Positions 28,627 to 37,663 of a stretch of 64,000 bases of DNA are shown here, piece after piece. The notes below the pieces were generated by a model. That model did no database searches, had not been told where the DNA came from, and was given only the letters and a program-made list of their open reading frames with translations. This DNA comes from Litorivivens lipolytica (lineage in GTDB: Bacteria > Pseudomonadota > Gammaproteobacteria > Pseudomonadales > Spongiibacteraceae): contig NZ_JACHWY010000001.1 of NCBI RefSeq assembly GCF_014191715.1, positions 1,240,001 to 1,304,000 on the forward strand. Direction: 5' to 3'. Position 1 is the first letter of the stretch; the number at the start of each line of letters is the position of its first letter. Made by a program: the position numbers and the translations under genes.

Positions 28627-29862
28627 GTGGAACTGGTTGAATCTCTGGTCGGATCACAATTACTTGCTCACGGACTGGTGGCACTGCTCAATATCATTTT
28701 GATCATTGCTGCCCGCCCGATCTCCGAGGTCTTTAACGACGGCCGCAATACGGATTTCCAGCAAGGCCTGCTCCGGGTGATGGCCTATATGCTGCTCATT
28801 CTCACCATTGCCGATCTGGCGCTGGTGTGGCTCCTGCCCGGCTACCATCAATTTTTTATTCGACTCGGCCTCTCGCTTGTACCGGTGTATGGCGCGATAT
28901 TTATTTTTAATATCCTGTCGCACTTTATTCGCAAGCGTTTCGGGCTTGAGCGCAAAATCGACGACAAGCTGGTTTACCTGGACACCTACAACAGCCGCCT
29001 GATGGAACTGTTTGCCGTAGTGGTGCTGGTACTGGTGGTGATCTATGCCCTGATCAAAATCTGGGGCCTCGACAGCCTGCTGGAAACCACCGGCATCTTC
29101 GGCCTGATTTTCGCCTTCCTCGCGTTGACCAACCAGATCTGGGCGCCAGACATTTATTACGGCATGGTGATTCTGAATTCCGACATGATGTCGGATGGGG
29201 ATACGGTGCGGCTCGAAGGCGATTCCAGTATTTACATCATCAACAAGGTCACTTTCATTTACACCATCTTGCTGGATATACAGAACAACCATCGTTCGCT
29301 GATTCGCAACAGCAAGCTGATCAACATGACCGTGGAGAATTTGACCAAGCGCGCCTCCATCGACGGCTTGCGGGAATCACTGAAATACAACATCGGCTAC
29401 CCGGACATTCAATCCAGCGATAACGAGGAACGGATACAGGAACTGCAGAAATTCAAGCGCCGTATCGAAAACATGTTTACCGCAGTTGCGGAGGCGCTGA
29501 AAGATAGCGAGAACAACCGAATTAACGGTAACTGCGACTTTGAATGGGCGCTGACCGACGCCGGCGATTATGCCCTGACCTACACCCTCTGGTACTACCT
29601 GGAAGCGATTCCCAACACCAAAGTCACCCGAACCGTGCGCCAGCACTTGCTGGGCACTCGCTTTATGATCAACCAGAAAGTCTTCGAAGAATCCATTGCT
29701 CACGGCGTCGACCTGTCGACACCGATTCTGGTTCACCAGTCAGAAAAGCAGGGCCGGCGCCCCTTGCCAGTCTCTACGCCCGCCCAGCGAGCTCAACAGA
29801 AAAAGCCGGAAGGAAATAATGGCAATGGCGGAAACGGCGACGGCCCGCGCGAAACCAGCTGA
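28627..29862 (+). CDS. MscS-like mechanosensitive channel family protein
   Basis: A 411-residue membrane protein with membrane segments near 10-30, 50-70, 78-99, 125-147 and 152-180, followed by a small beta domain (GDTVRLEGDSSIYIINKV) and a cytoplasmic alpha/beta domain, the order of MscS-type channels. The C-terminal tail is low-complexity (N/G-rich). The GTG start at 28627 is preferred (VELVESLVG); an in-frame ATG at 28546 is an alternative. It converges with the aldolase gene one base away. Confidence 0.75.
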   Translation: MELVESLVGSQLLAHGLVALLNIILIIAARPISEVFNDGRNTDFQQGLLRVMAYMLLILTIADLALVWLLPGYHQFFIRLGLSLVPVYGAIFIFNILSHFIRKRFGLERKIDDKLVYLDTYNSRLMELFAVVVLVLVVIYALIKIWGLDSLLETTGIFGLIFAFLALTNQIWAPDIYYGMVILNSDMMSDGDTVRLEGDSSIYIINKVTFIYTILLDIQNNHRSLIRNSKLINMTVENLTKRASIDGLRESLKYNIGYPDIQSSDNEERIQELQKFKRRIENMFTAVAEALKDSENNRINGNCDFEWALTDAGDYALTYTLWYYLEAIPNTKVTRTVRQHLLGTRFMINQKVFEESIAHGVDLSTPILVHQSEKQGRRPLPVSTPAQRAQQKKPEGNNGNGGNGDGPRETS

Positions 29863-29863
29863 G

Positions 29864-30619
29864 TCAGTCGTCGAGCACGCTCGCGTCGAGTCGAATTTCC
29901 CGGCGCGCCATCGCCTCCCACAAAAACGGGAAGCCATTGCCGTCAATCATGTCACCAAGGCCCTGCGCTACGTCTGAAGGCATGGGCTTACCGCCACCCA
30001 GCGCCTCGACTTCCCAGGCGGTGCGAGCCCGCCACTCCAGCGTCACCGCACGCAAGTGGGCTTGCGCAATATCCTTCGCCACAACCAACACCCCGTGATT
30101 GACGAGCAGCGCCCACTTGGCCTTGCCCAATAACTCGGCACAGCGAGCGCCCTCACTGGATTCGTTGACGGTTACGTTGTACTCATCCATCAGTTTCAGC
30201 TCGCCACTGACCTGAGCCGAGGTCTGATCATAAATTGGCGGCACGCGCCCGGCGTTGGCCCAAACGGTACCGTAGCGCGAATGGTTGTGAATGATCACTT
30301 TGACGTCAGAGCGGCGGGCATGAATTTCCGTGTGCAGGTTGATCGCCGGCGTCACATTCCAGCCGCCTTCTATAACCTTGCCACTTTCATCAAGCCGCAG
30401 AATATCGCCAGCCGTCAATTCATCCCAAGCCAATTCCCAAGGGTTCACCAGAATACTGCCGTCGTCCTGCAGGTAGCTGATATGGCCAGCAATATGGTCA
30501 CTGTAGCCTTCCCGATAGAGCACACGACAAAGCAAGGCCAGCTCCGCCTGCGGCGATAGCGACGGCAACAACGGTCGTTTCTGAGGCACCGGGGCCAGTT
30601 GTTTCAGCAGTTCGTTCAT
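29864..30619 (-). CDS. Class II aldolase/adducin family protein
   Basis: A 251-residue zinc enzyme of the AraD/FucA fold. Zinc ligands are H111 and H113 in IIHNHSRYG and H175 in LVNHGVLV, with the likely catalytic acid E99 in HTEIHA. It would cleave or decarboxylate a hydroxy-keto compound. It is the last gene of the six-gene minus-strand operon that begins at 35726, starting four bases after the TauD gene. Confidence 0.85.
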   Translation of the reverse strand: MNELLKQLAPVPQKRPLLPSLSPQAELALLCRVLYREGYSDHIAGHISYLQDDGSILVNPWELAWDELTAGDILRLDESGKVIEGGWNVTPAINLHTEIHARRSDVKVIIHNHSRYGTVWANAGRVPPIYDQTSAQVSGELKLMDEYNVTVNESSEGARCAELLGKAKWALLVNHGVLVVAKDIAQAHLRAVTLEWRARTAWEVEALGGGKPMPSDVAQGLGDMIDGNGFPFLWEAMARREIRLDASVLDD

Positions 30620-30622
30620 TGC

Positions 30623-31552
30623 TCAGCTCGCCCTTGTCTCTGTGTTAAGTGGCATCGGCTCACCCAAAACGCTATCGCCGAGAATCGTCGTCCGGTGGAT
30701 CAAGCGTTTAGCACCGGGCTTTACGCCGGGGGCTGAATGCATATAGCGCCAGTTATCCCACAGGATCATGTCGCCCTCCTGCCACGGATGCAGATAAGCA
30801 AACTCCGGGCGCGTTACATGAGCCACCAGTTCCGTTAACAGGGCATCACTTTCTGTCTTGCTGACGCCGTCGATACGTTCGACAAACATCGGGCAGACAT
30901 TAAGAATTTTCTGGCCCGTTTCCGGATGCTCCAGTACCAGCGGATAGCGTGAATCAGGAAAATCGGGAAAGCCTACATCGCTCGGTTTTTGCGGCGCACC
31001 GGGCCCGGCCACGTAAGTCGAGGTATCCAGAAAGGGCATTTTGTTGAGGTTAACCTCAAAGCGATAAATGACCTTAAGGCCTTCAATCTTCGCTTTCATG
31101 GCATCACTCAAGGCCTCGTATGCCTTTGCCTGATCCGCATAGCCTGTTTGCCCGTCTTCGGCAGGGAGCCTGACAGCGCGCAGGATCGCCCCTCGGTTCG
31201 GTTTGGCGGTGTAGACCAGATCCTTGTGCCAGGGCAGGCGACCCACCCACTCTTCGCCATCCCATACCGACACGGGGTTGGTGCGGCTGTCTTCACTGTT
31301 CAACTCCATCAACTCGGGATAGTCGCCGCTGCGAATTGTCTTGAGGGGGTGGGCTTCCAACTCACCGAACAGCTTGCTGAAGCGAATCTGGTTTTCCGGG
31401 TTTGCATTGCGCCCTCTTACCAACAGCAGGCCATGTTGCAGCCAGAGGTCTTGCAGCTCACGCCGCTCGTCGTCAGCCCACTGCGCAGAAAAATCAAAAT
31501 CCTCGATTTTTACACCCAACGCATCACACAAGGGTTGTACCGAAAAACTCAT
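30623..31552 (-). CDS. TauD/TfdA family Fe(II)/2-oxoglutarate dioxygenase
   Basis: A 309-residue non-haem iron dioxygenase. The iron triad is H109 and D111 in LPWHKDLVY plus the histidine of WRYMHSAPG; the 2-oxoglutarate arginine is in KRLIHRTTILG. Family members hydroxylate sulfonates, phenoxyacetates, carnitine precursors or other small acids. Here the gene lies inside an operon with a Rieske oxygenase and CoA enzymes, so a hydroxylation step of the same pathway is likely. The start overlaps the DUF35 stop by four bases. Confidence 0.9.
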   Translation of the reverse strand: MSFSVQPLCDALGVKIEDFDFSAQWADDERRELQDLWLQHGLLLVRGRNANPENQIRFSKLFGELEAHPLKTIRSGDYPELMELNSEDSRTNPVSVWDGEEWVGRLPWHKDLVYTAKPNRGAILRAVRLPAEDGQTGYADQAKAYEALSDAMKAKIEGLKVIYRFEVNLNKMPFLDTSTYVAGPGAPQKPSDVGFPDFPDSRYPLVLEHPETGQKILNVCPMFVERIDGVSKTESDALLTELVAHVTRPEFAYLHPWQEGDMILWDNWRYMHSAPGVKPGAKRLIHRTTILGDSVLGEPMPLNTETRAS

Positions 31553-31956
31553 GCGTTTACCTCGCTGTAAACTGGCGCCATAAAGGCCTCTCCGTCGAGA
31601 GGTTTTAGTTCTCGGAAATGCAATTGCAAAGGCATATCACACGCGGGCGCTACACCCTCGGACAAAAATAATTGCGTTACCAACTGCACGTCGGGCGCAT
31701 CATCAGGAATAACAATGGCCGGCATATAAGGTACCTCGAACGCGCCATTAATCTGGCGCTGAACCTGCGTCCAGGAAAGCAAACGCGCGCGATCTCCCAG
31801 CGGCCGCCAGCTGGAATGCTCGCCACAGCTCGGGCAACTGGCTTCGGGATACCAGATATCGATACGACAGTTTCGACAGCAGCATGTAATCAGTTCGCCG
31901 CGACTGGCGGCCTGCCAGAAGGTTTGGATCAGGGCCTGCTCAGACATTTCATTCAC
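31549..31956 (-). CDS. DUF35 Zn-ribbon/OB-fold protein
   Basis: A 135-residue protein with a zinc ribbon (C27, C30, C41, C44) and an OB fold behind it. It overlaps the adjacent thiolase gene by eight bases and so is its likely subunit. This is the second DUF35/thiolase pair of the window; the first is at 14087-15724. A start at M4 (31947) is also possible. Confidence 0.85.
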   Translation of the reverse strand: MNEMSEQALIQTFWQAASRGELITCCCRNCRIDIWYPEASCPSCGEHSSWRPLGDRARLLSWTQVQRQINGAFEVPYMPAIVIPDDAPDVQLVTQLFLSEGVAPACDMPLQLHFRELKPLDGEAFMAPVYSEVNA

Positions 31957-33196
31957 CTCTCGCTAAAATCAAGGTGGCGCCTTCATCGGCGGTAAACCCC
32001 GCATAGGCCGCACGCCGAACCTGTTCAACCTGATTTTGCGCAGTGCCGCGAATCTGCCTAACGAGTTCAATCACATGGGCGATGCCCAGCACATAGGCGT
32101 GCGACAACAACCCGCCGTGGGTATTACAGGGAATCCCACCCTGGGAACGCGGCCGCCGATAGTAAAGCCGGTCGTCGGCAATAAACTCTCCGCCCTCACC
32201 TTTCTGGCAAAAGCCCATGTCTTCGACCTGCATCAAGGCGGTACCGGAAAAGCAGTCGTAGACGCCAATGACATCGATATCCTTGGCGCTGATGTCGGCC
32301 ATGGCATAGGCCCAGGGCGCGGCAAAGGTTTGGGGCGTGGCGGTCAGGTTTTTCTGCTGACTGATATAGGGTGCACCATCAATGCACCCGCGGCCGACCC
32401 CTTCGACGATGGCAGGCGTATGCGGAAAATCGGCAGCGCGCTCAGCGGCGCACAGGACAAATGCGCCTGCGCCGTCGGAAATCAGACAACAGTCTTCCAC
32501 CCGAAACGGGTCTGCCAGCAGGGGGCGCGCGAGATATTGCTCCAGTGACATTTCCCGATCATGCATAACGGCGCCCTTATGGCTATTGGCGTGTCGCCGA
32601 AAGGTCAGCGGAATCTGCGCCAACTGCTCGGCGGTGGTGCCAAACTCGTGCATGTGCCGGTGCATAAAGGTCGAAAAATACAGCGGCTGCGGAAACCAGC
32701 CGAAGGGCAACTCAAAACCCGCCTTCATCGGCTCACTGGCATGCCAGTCACCCGGGCGCTTGCCCCCCTGTGTGCGCGTGGTCGCCCAGTCGACCGAAAA
32801 CACATTGACGATGGTGCTGGCCTGTCGATTGCGAATCGCATGGGCTGCCGTGTGGGCACAGGTCGCACCCCAGATCATCGCGCCGCCTTCCTGCGAAAAC
32901 CAGATGTCTCCCGTGGTATTGAAATGGGCGCGAAAATCATCGGGCGTAATTTGATCGCCAATCCCGGGGCTGATCATCAGCCCATCGACATCATCGGGTT
33001 TCAAGCCCGCATCAGCGATTGCCGCGGCGACCGCTTCCAGCGCCATTGCCTTGGCGCTGCGCCCCGAAGGGCCGCTGTATTCCGTCTCGCCAATCCCGAC
33101 AATGGCGACTTCGCCGCGAATATCGTCCAGCTCGACCGAATGCCCCCAGCTAAACGAGCCGGCGCGCTCCTTTAATTGTTTAATGGTTTGAGCCAT
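31949..33196 (-). CDS. Thiolase family (lipid-transfer type) protein
   Basis: A 415-residue thiolase-fold protein with VGIGETEYSG at the N-terminus, CAHTAAHAIRN at the usual nucleophile region, and NTHGGLLSHAYVLG in place of the classical GHPxGA loop. As an SCP-x/Ltp2 relative paired with DUF35, it may work as a retro-aldolase or thiolase on a bulky acyl-CoA. Coupled by single-base overlap to the ligase gene upstream. Confidence 0.85.
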   Translation of the reverse strand: MAQTIKQLKERAGSFSWGHSVELDDIRGEVAIVGIGETEYSGPSGRSAKAMALEAVAAAIADAGLKPDDVDGLMISPGIGDQITPDDFRAHFNTTGDIWFSQEGGAMIWGATCAHTAAHAIRNRQASTIVNVFSVDWATTRTQGGKRPGDWHASEPMKAGFELPFGWFPQPLYFSTFMHRHMHEFGTTAEQLAQIPLTFRRHANSHKGAVMHDREMSLEQYLARPLLADPFRVEDCCLISDGAGAFVLCAAERAADFPHTPAIVEGVGRGCIDGAPYISQQKNLTATPQTFAAPWAYAMADISAKDIDVIGVYDCFSGTALMQVEDMGFCQKGEGGEFIADDRLYYRRPRSQGGIPCNTHGGLLSHAYVLGIAHVIELVRQIRGTAQNQVEQVRRAAYAGFTADEGATLILARGE

Positions 33197-34764
33197 CAGC
33201 GCTCCACCTCAAACTGTGCCGCTTTTGCATCCCAGGTCTGCTCACTGACTCCGCGCTCGCGCAGCGGGTTTTTCTGCACTTTCTGCGTAGGCGTCATAGG
33301 CAGCGAAGACATAAACTCAATATAGCGAGGCACAAAAAAATACGGCGCGTTTTGATTGATGAATCGAGCCAACGCTTCTTCAGACAGCGACTGCCCGGGA
33401 GCGACCACCGCTGCCAACATGATCTCGTGCTCGGACTCCAGCTCTGCCGAGGTAACGCCGTAAACCGCAACATTTGCAATCGCCGGGTGACTGCGGGCAA
33501 TGGATTCAATCGCCACAGAGGACACGCTCCGCCCCTTGTAGCGAATCAAATCCTTCTTGCGATCGACAAAATAAAAATGGCCCGCCTCGTCCTGTTTTAA
33601 CAGGTCGCCCGTGTGATACCAGCCGTTGTGAAAGGCTTGCTCAGTCGCTTTCGGATTCCTGAAGTAACCGTTGAACAGGACATGAGGCGACTTCTCCCGC
33701 ACACAAATTTCGCCGGGCTCGCCGACCGGAACCGGCTGATCGTTCTCGTCCAGCAAGGCCACCTCGATATCATCTGCCGGCGTACCCAGTGAATTAGGTG
33801 GCCATTCAGTTTGATTGTCGTCATAGCGGCGCATCAGCAGCATGATTTCACTCTGACCAAAGCCCTGGTGAATGGCATTGATGCCAAAACGCTTTTTGAA
33901 CGGCTCGCGAATGGCGTCCGGCATCGGCACCATCTGGGCACTGCGGACCGGGTTGTCTGCGTCGTTGTCTGCGGGCGGCGCGTTCCACAGGAACATGTGC
34001 ATGGCACCGAGGGTAAAAACATGGCTAGCCTGATAGAAGCGGGTTCGCTCCCAGAAAATGGACGCCGAAAACACCGGATCCATGGCGCAGGTTGTGCCAG
34101 TAACCAGCGCCGGATAGATGCCGGTCACCCAAGCCGCGGAGTTGTAAAGCGGCAGACAGTTGTAGGTGACATCTCCTGCGCTCACCCCGCCCATTTCCGC
34201 GGCGCTCAAGGCACTGCGCACCCAGGCATTATGGCTCTGCATCACGCCCTTGGATTTACCGGTGGTGCCGGAAGTCCACATGATGGAAGCGGTATCGCCG
34301 TAATCGATATCCGGCGCCTCAAATGCCCTGTCAGAAACCAGCTCCTGACACTCCGCGCTGATCTCCAGAACCGGTGCCGCCAGCGTGACGTCGTCCAGTC
34401 GCCCGCGAAAGTCGGCGTCGGTAATAACGAGTGAGGGTTCGCTGTCGTCCAGCGTCTCTTGCAGCCACAGCCCACGGTAATCCGTATTCACCGGTATCCA
34501 GTGAACACCCGCGAGATTGGCGGCAAAGGCCAACAGTACAAAATCCGGGCTGGATGACAGATACAGGCAGAGCCGCTCACCCCGCGCCAACCCTCTGGCC
34601 TGCATGCCGGCTGCCAAGGCTTTTGCCTTTTCAAAAGCACTGGCATAGGTAATACAACGATCTTCCGCCCGCAGAAAAACCACGTCGGGAGTAGCCGCCG
34701 CGTAGTGGGCCAGAATATTTCCCAAGACGCGATTTTCAGGAACCGTGTAATCCAGCAATACCAT
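33196..34764 (-). CDS. AMP-forming acyl-CoA ligase
   Basis: A 522-residue ANL-family adenylating enzyme. The P-loop IMWTSGTTGKSKGVM lies at 161-175, GWYHTGDLL and DRKKDLIRYKGR are the hinge motifs, and the catalytic lysine is in TPTQKVQKN. It activates a carboxylic acid to its CoA thioester, the entry step of this operon. It is most like the CaiC/fatty-acid ligase branch. The ATG 34764 overlaps the Rieske stop by one base. Confidence 0.9.
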   Translation of the reverse strand: MVLLDYTVPENRVLGNILAHYAAATPDVVFLRAEDRCITYASAFEKAKALAAGMQARGLARGERLCLYLSSSPDFVLLAFAANLAGVHWIPVNTDYRGLWLQETLDDSEPSLVITDADFRGRLDDVTLAAPVLEISAECQELVSDRAFEAPDIDYGDTASIMWTSGTTGKSKGVMQSHNAWVRSALSAAEMGGVSAGDVTYNCLPLYNSAAWVTGIYPALVTGTTCAMDPVFSASIFWERTRFYQASHVFTLGAMHMFLWNAPPADNDADNPVRSAQMVPMPDAIREPFKKRFGINAIHQGFGQSEIMLLMRRYDDNQTEWPPNSLGTPADDIEVALLDENDQPVPVGEPGEICVREKSPHVLFNGYFRNPKATEQAFHNGWYHTGDLLKQDEAGHFYFVDRKKDLIRYKGRSVSSVAIESIARSHPAIANVAVYGVTSAELESEHEIMLAAVVAPGQSLSEEALARFINQNAPYFFVPRYIEFMSSLPMTPTQKVQKNPLRERGVSEQTWDAKAAQFEVER

Positions 34765-35726
34765 TACTGGGCCTCCACATAAAACTGCTTTGCCCACTTG
34801 CGATAGCGTGCAATCGGACCATCCCCGTCACACAGCTGGGGCGACGGCTCGTAACGCTTGTTTTCCCAGATAAAGGCATCGTCCGTCAACTGGCGATTAA
34901 CCTCTTTATTAAAGGCCGCGCCAATACGATCAATCTTCGGGTCGCGCTCGGGGTTTTTGTAAGACACATGGAAATACTGAATCACCGTTTCATCATCGAC
35001 CGGCACATTCGTGGTGAGCATGCAGACGTCGATCAATGTCTGGTAGCGCACTTCCGCCCAGCCAAAACCCACACTGGTAGATTTCAGCGTACCTTCTACC
35101 GGGCCGCCGGAACTGGGGAAGGTCTGGGTGCTCTCCATAATCATAAAGTGATCACGGAATTCAAAGTTATCGTATTCCGCCGCACCCGGATGACCGTGCA
35201 CCGAGACAAAGTGCGCGCCATCCGCCGTGTTTTCACCCATTTCCTGAATACAGGTTTTGATGGTGTGCGCCGTGGAGATCGGTTTTACGTAGGCCGGGTC
35301 ATCCAGCTCCGCCACAAACGGCAATTCATAGAGAGGATCGGCGCCGTCCGGGTGATACCAGGCCATCACAATGCCGTGACGAATCGCCAGCGGGTAGGTG
35401 CGCACGCAGGCCTTTTCATTGAGCCGTTTGGCATAGGGAATTTCGATAACCTTGCCCGCACCATTGAACACCCAGTGATGGAAGGGGCACTTAATGCCCT
35501 CGCCCACAACCTCGCCACCCGCCCCGAAATTGGCGCCGAGATGGGGGCAATAGGCATCCTGCAGATGCAATTCGCCGGAGGCAGTGCGCCACATAACCAG
35601 GTCACGGCCAAAATAGCGCAGCGGTTTGATCTCGCCGGGTGACACATCCTGTTCGAAACCGACGTGAAACCACCCGAAGGGGATGGGGAAGGGAAAGCGT
35701 TTTTCGCGGGCCAGTATCTGACTCAT
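34764..35726 (-). CDS. Rieske non-haem iron oxygenase, KshA-like
   Basis: A 320-residue oxygenase. The Rieske cluster ligands are C60, H62, C80 and H83 (CPHLGA, CPFHHW). The mononuclear iron motif N-x2-D-x2-H-x4-H is N166, D169, H172, H177, with the third ligand near D283 in TDDAFIWENK. The short length, this motif and the IWENK ending resemble 3-ketosteroid 9alpha-hydroxylase oxygenase (KshA) and cholesterol 7-desaturase-type enzymes. GGAGG precedes the ATG. No reductase gene is nearby, so it must borrow electrons from elsewhere. Confidence 0.9.
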   Translation of the reverse strand: MSQILAREKRFPFPIPFGWFHVGFEQDVSPGEIKPLRYFGRDLVMWRTASGELHLQDAYCPHLGANFGAGGEVVGEGIKCPFHHWVFNGAGKVIEIPYAKRLNEKACVRTYPLAIRHGIVMAWYHPDGADPLYELPFVAELDDPAYVKPISTAHTIKTCIQEMGENTADGAHFVSVHGHPGAAEYDNFEFRDHFMIMESTQTFPSSGGPVEGTLKSTSVGFGWAEVRYQTLIDVCMLTTNVPVDDETVIQYFHVSYKNPERDPKIDRIGAAFNKEVNRQLTDDAFIWENKRYEPSPQLCDGDGPIARYRKWAKQFYVEAQ

Positions 35727-35747
35727 GCAGCCTCCAGAGAGGTTTGA

Positions 35748-35794
35748 TTGACAGCTATGTCAGCCAGACTAGTTTCTGCTAACATAAGTGTCAA
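35748..35794. promoter_or_regulatory. Long inverted repeat, probable TetR operator
   Basis: TTGACAGCTATGT (35748-35760) and ACATAAGTGTCAA (35782-35794) are inverted copies matching at 11 of 13 positions, centred between the divergent Rieske operon and the TetR gene. The arrangement fits an autoregulated TetR operator controlling both directions. Confidence 0.6.
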
Positions 35795-35814
35795 TGAAAT
35801 CCCGGTAATGTTGC

Positions 35815-36462
35815 ATGACGGCCCCCAACCGACGCGAACAGCAGAAAGCCGAAACCCGGCAGAGTATCCTTGAAGCGGCAATCGATGCCTTTGCCCGACT
35901 CGGCTATGACGGCACCAACTTTCGTGAAATCACACAGCGCTGCGGCGCCGACCGCCCCCTGATTCTCTACCATTTCAAAAACAAGGAAAGCCTCTGGAAG
36001 GCTGCCGCGGAACAGGTTGAACTCCGCTTTAGCGAGACTTTCGAGTCACTCTATCAGCCGGAGAAAACCCCGCTAAGCAATGACCGGGAACGCATCCAGC
36101 TGTTGATGAGCGCTTTTATCGATACGCTGATCGCGGTGCCAGCCTACGGCCAGATTATGCTCCGCGAAGGCGCCAGCGAGGGTCCGCGCATGGAGTGGCT
36201 GGCCCGGCACTTTGCACCGATCAAGGCCCTGCGCATGGAGCTCGACGACGCGGATATCGTCTACCGGGTGCAGCGCACCATCCTGCGCGATATTCTCGGC
36301 AGCGTCATGGTGTCATTTGTCACGCTGGGCCCCTTAATGGATCGCTCCCTTGCTCTGGTAACCGGCAGCCCCCAAGCCGGTATTCACCCCCTCGGCCCAC
36401 AAGCCAAGCAGGCCTTTATCGATTATCTGCTCGCGATGGTGTTCCGGGACGACGCCAATTAG
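35815..36462 (+). CDS. TetR/AcrR family regulator of the Rieske operon
   Basis: A 215-residue repressor with a helix-turn-helix in the first 60 residues (NFREITQRCGADRPLILYHF) and a C-terminal ligand domain with a DUF1956/CecR-like look. It is divergent from the six-gene operon, with an inverted repeat between them, so it probably represses that operon until the substrate or its CoA ester appears. Confidence 0.87.
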   Translation: MTAPNRREQQKAETRQSILEAAIDAFARLGYDGTNFREITQRCGADRPLILYHFKNKESLWKAAAEQVELRFSETFESLYQPEKTPLSNDRERIQLLMSAFIDTLIAVPAYGQIMLREGASEGPRMEWLARHFAPIKALRMELDDADIVYRVQRTILRDILGSVMVSFVTLGPLMDRSLALVTGSPQAGIHPLGPQAKQAFIDYLLAMVFRDDAN

Positions 36463-36474
36463 CCCCTCACATTT

Positions 36475-36538
36475 AGTAAACTTTAATTTTATATTTTGGT
36501 AAATATATGTTTATTATATTTACTCTAATCCGTTTACT
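36475..36538. promoter_or_regulatory. AT-rich nested inverted repeats upstream of the hydroxylase gene
   Basis: An AT-rich island stands out against GC-rich surroundings. Outer arms AGTAAAC (36475-36481) and GTTTACT (36532-36538) are perfect inverted copies. Inner arms GGTAAATATA (36498-36507) and TATATTTACT (36515-36524) match at nine of ten. It is probably a promoter with two operator sites for the membrane hydroxylase gene. Confidence 0.5.
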
Positions 36539-36579
36539 TTCGTTTGACAGCCGCAACTGTCGAATACGAGGATTTCAGC

Positions 36580-37278
36580 ATGAGCTACGATTGGCAGGCC
36601 ACACTGATTTTACTGGCGACCCTGACGGTAGTTACCGTCACAGGAAATTTTCTGGTCAAGCGTATTCGTGCCTTCGACGGCATGCGCGACATCAACCGCG
36701 AAGAGGATCAACGCAAGATCGCGCAGGACAAATACCCCCCGATCGTTGCCTCAACCCGGAAAATCGGCGGTATCACCAACCTGGTGTTTTACGCGCTCGT
36801 GGTGCCTTTTATCGTCACGATAAACAGCCAGCCCCTTTGGAAGATTCTGCTAGATATTGTCGCCATCTTGATGGTGTACGATTTCTTTTATTATCTGACG
36901 CACCGCTTCGTGTTTCACGGCAAAGGCTATTTCCGAAAGATCCACGGCCTACACCATCAGGCGCGTAAACCCACCCATATCGATGCCTACTACGTGCACC
37001 CGCTGGAGACATTCATCGGCATCGCGTTGTTTATGGGATCAGCGGCCCTGCTGGGGATTTTTATGGGGCCGTTTCATGTGGCGACACTGGCAGTCTGCGT
37101 GCTGGTCTTCCAGAATCTCAATGTTATCAATCACTGCCATATCCGCATGGACAGCTTTCCGGGCAGAACACTGAGCTGGATTTCAGTCAAACACGCCAAT
37201 CACCACAAGGATATGCAACAGGGCAACTACGCCACCATTACCCTGCTGTATGACAAAGTGTTTGGAACGCTGGTCTGA
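36580..37278 (+). CDS. Fatty acid hydroxylase / sterol desaturase superfamily protein
   Basis: A 232-residue integral membrane di-iron enzyme. The histidine boxes are HRFVFH, HGLHHQ and HANHH, with a further HCHIRMD, and there are about four hydrophobic segments. It likely hydroxylates or desaturates a lipid or sterol-like substrate in the inner membrane. ATG 36580 follows GAGGATTTC; an ATG at 36544 is upstream. Its position suggests a link to the neighbouring catabolic genes. Confidence 0.85.
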   Translation: MSYDWQATLILLATLTVVTVTGNFLVKRIRAFDGMRDINREEDQRKIAQDKYPPIVASTRKIGGITNLVFYALVVPFIVTINSQPLWKILLDIVAILMVYDFFYYLTHRFVFHGKGYFRKIHGLHHQARKPTHIDAYYVHPLETFIGIALFMGSAALLGIFMGPFHVATLAVCVLVFQNLNVINHCHIRMDSFPGRTLSWISVKHANHHKDMQQGNYATITLLYDKVFGTLV

Positions 37279-37542
37279 CTATTTCAGAGCATCTTCTTCA
37301 CTGACACGCGGCCGGCTTTCCCGCGTGCCGCGCATGGGGTGGGATTTGGGTGGACGATTGCCGTCGTCGTGACAAAGAACCACATGATCCTCGTGCACCT
37401 CGAGCAACACACCAACAAAGGGCATATCGCCAAGACTACCGTCGACGCGGTAACTCACCACATCGCCGGGCTTGAAGGTCTTTTCATCAAAGTTAAATGA
37501 GAAAGGGCACTGTTCGTCGCCCGGCTGCACCATATCTTTCAT
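37279..37542 (-). CDS. Small protein with SH3-like look, unknown
   Basis: An 87-residue protein. The start at ATG 37542 follows AGGACAGATCG, which is better than the in-frame ATG at 37596. The core FKPGDVVSYRVDGSLGDMPFVGVLLEVHE is a pattern of alternating hydrophobic residues as in small beta barrels, and the C-terminus is charged. No family is recognised. It directly abuts the hydroxylase stop on the other strand. Confidence 0.6.
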   Translation of the reverse strand: MKDMVQPGDEQCPFSFNFDEKTFKPGDVVSYRVDGSLGDMPFVGVLLEVHEDHVVLCHDDGNRPPKSHPMRGTRESRPRVSEEDALK

Positions 37543-37663
37543 CGATCTGTCCTGTACTGACTCTCTACCAAGCCCCGCTCCGTATCGGCTACTCACCGCG
37601 TGGAGAATAAAGAGCTCACGGCCCGCTAATAAGCAACATTGTAGTTCATTAACAGATCGAAAC

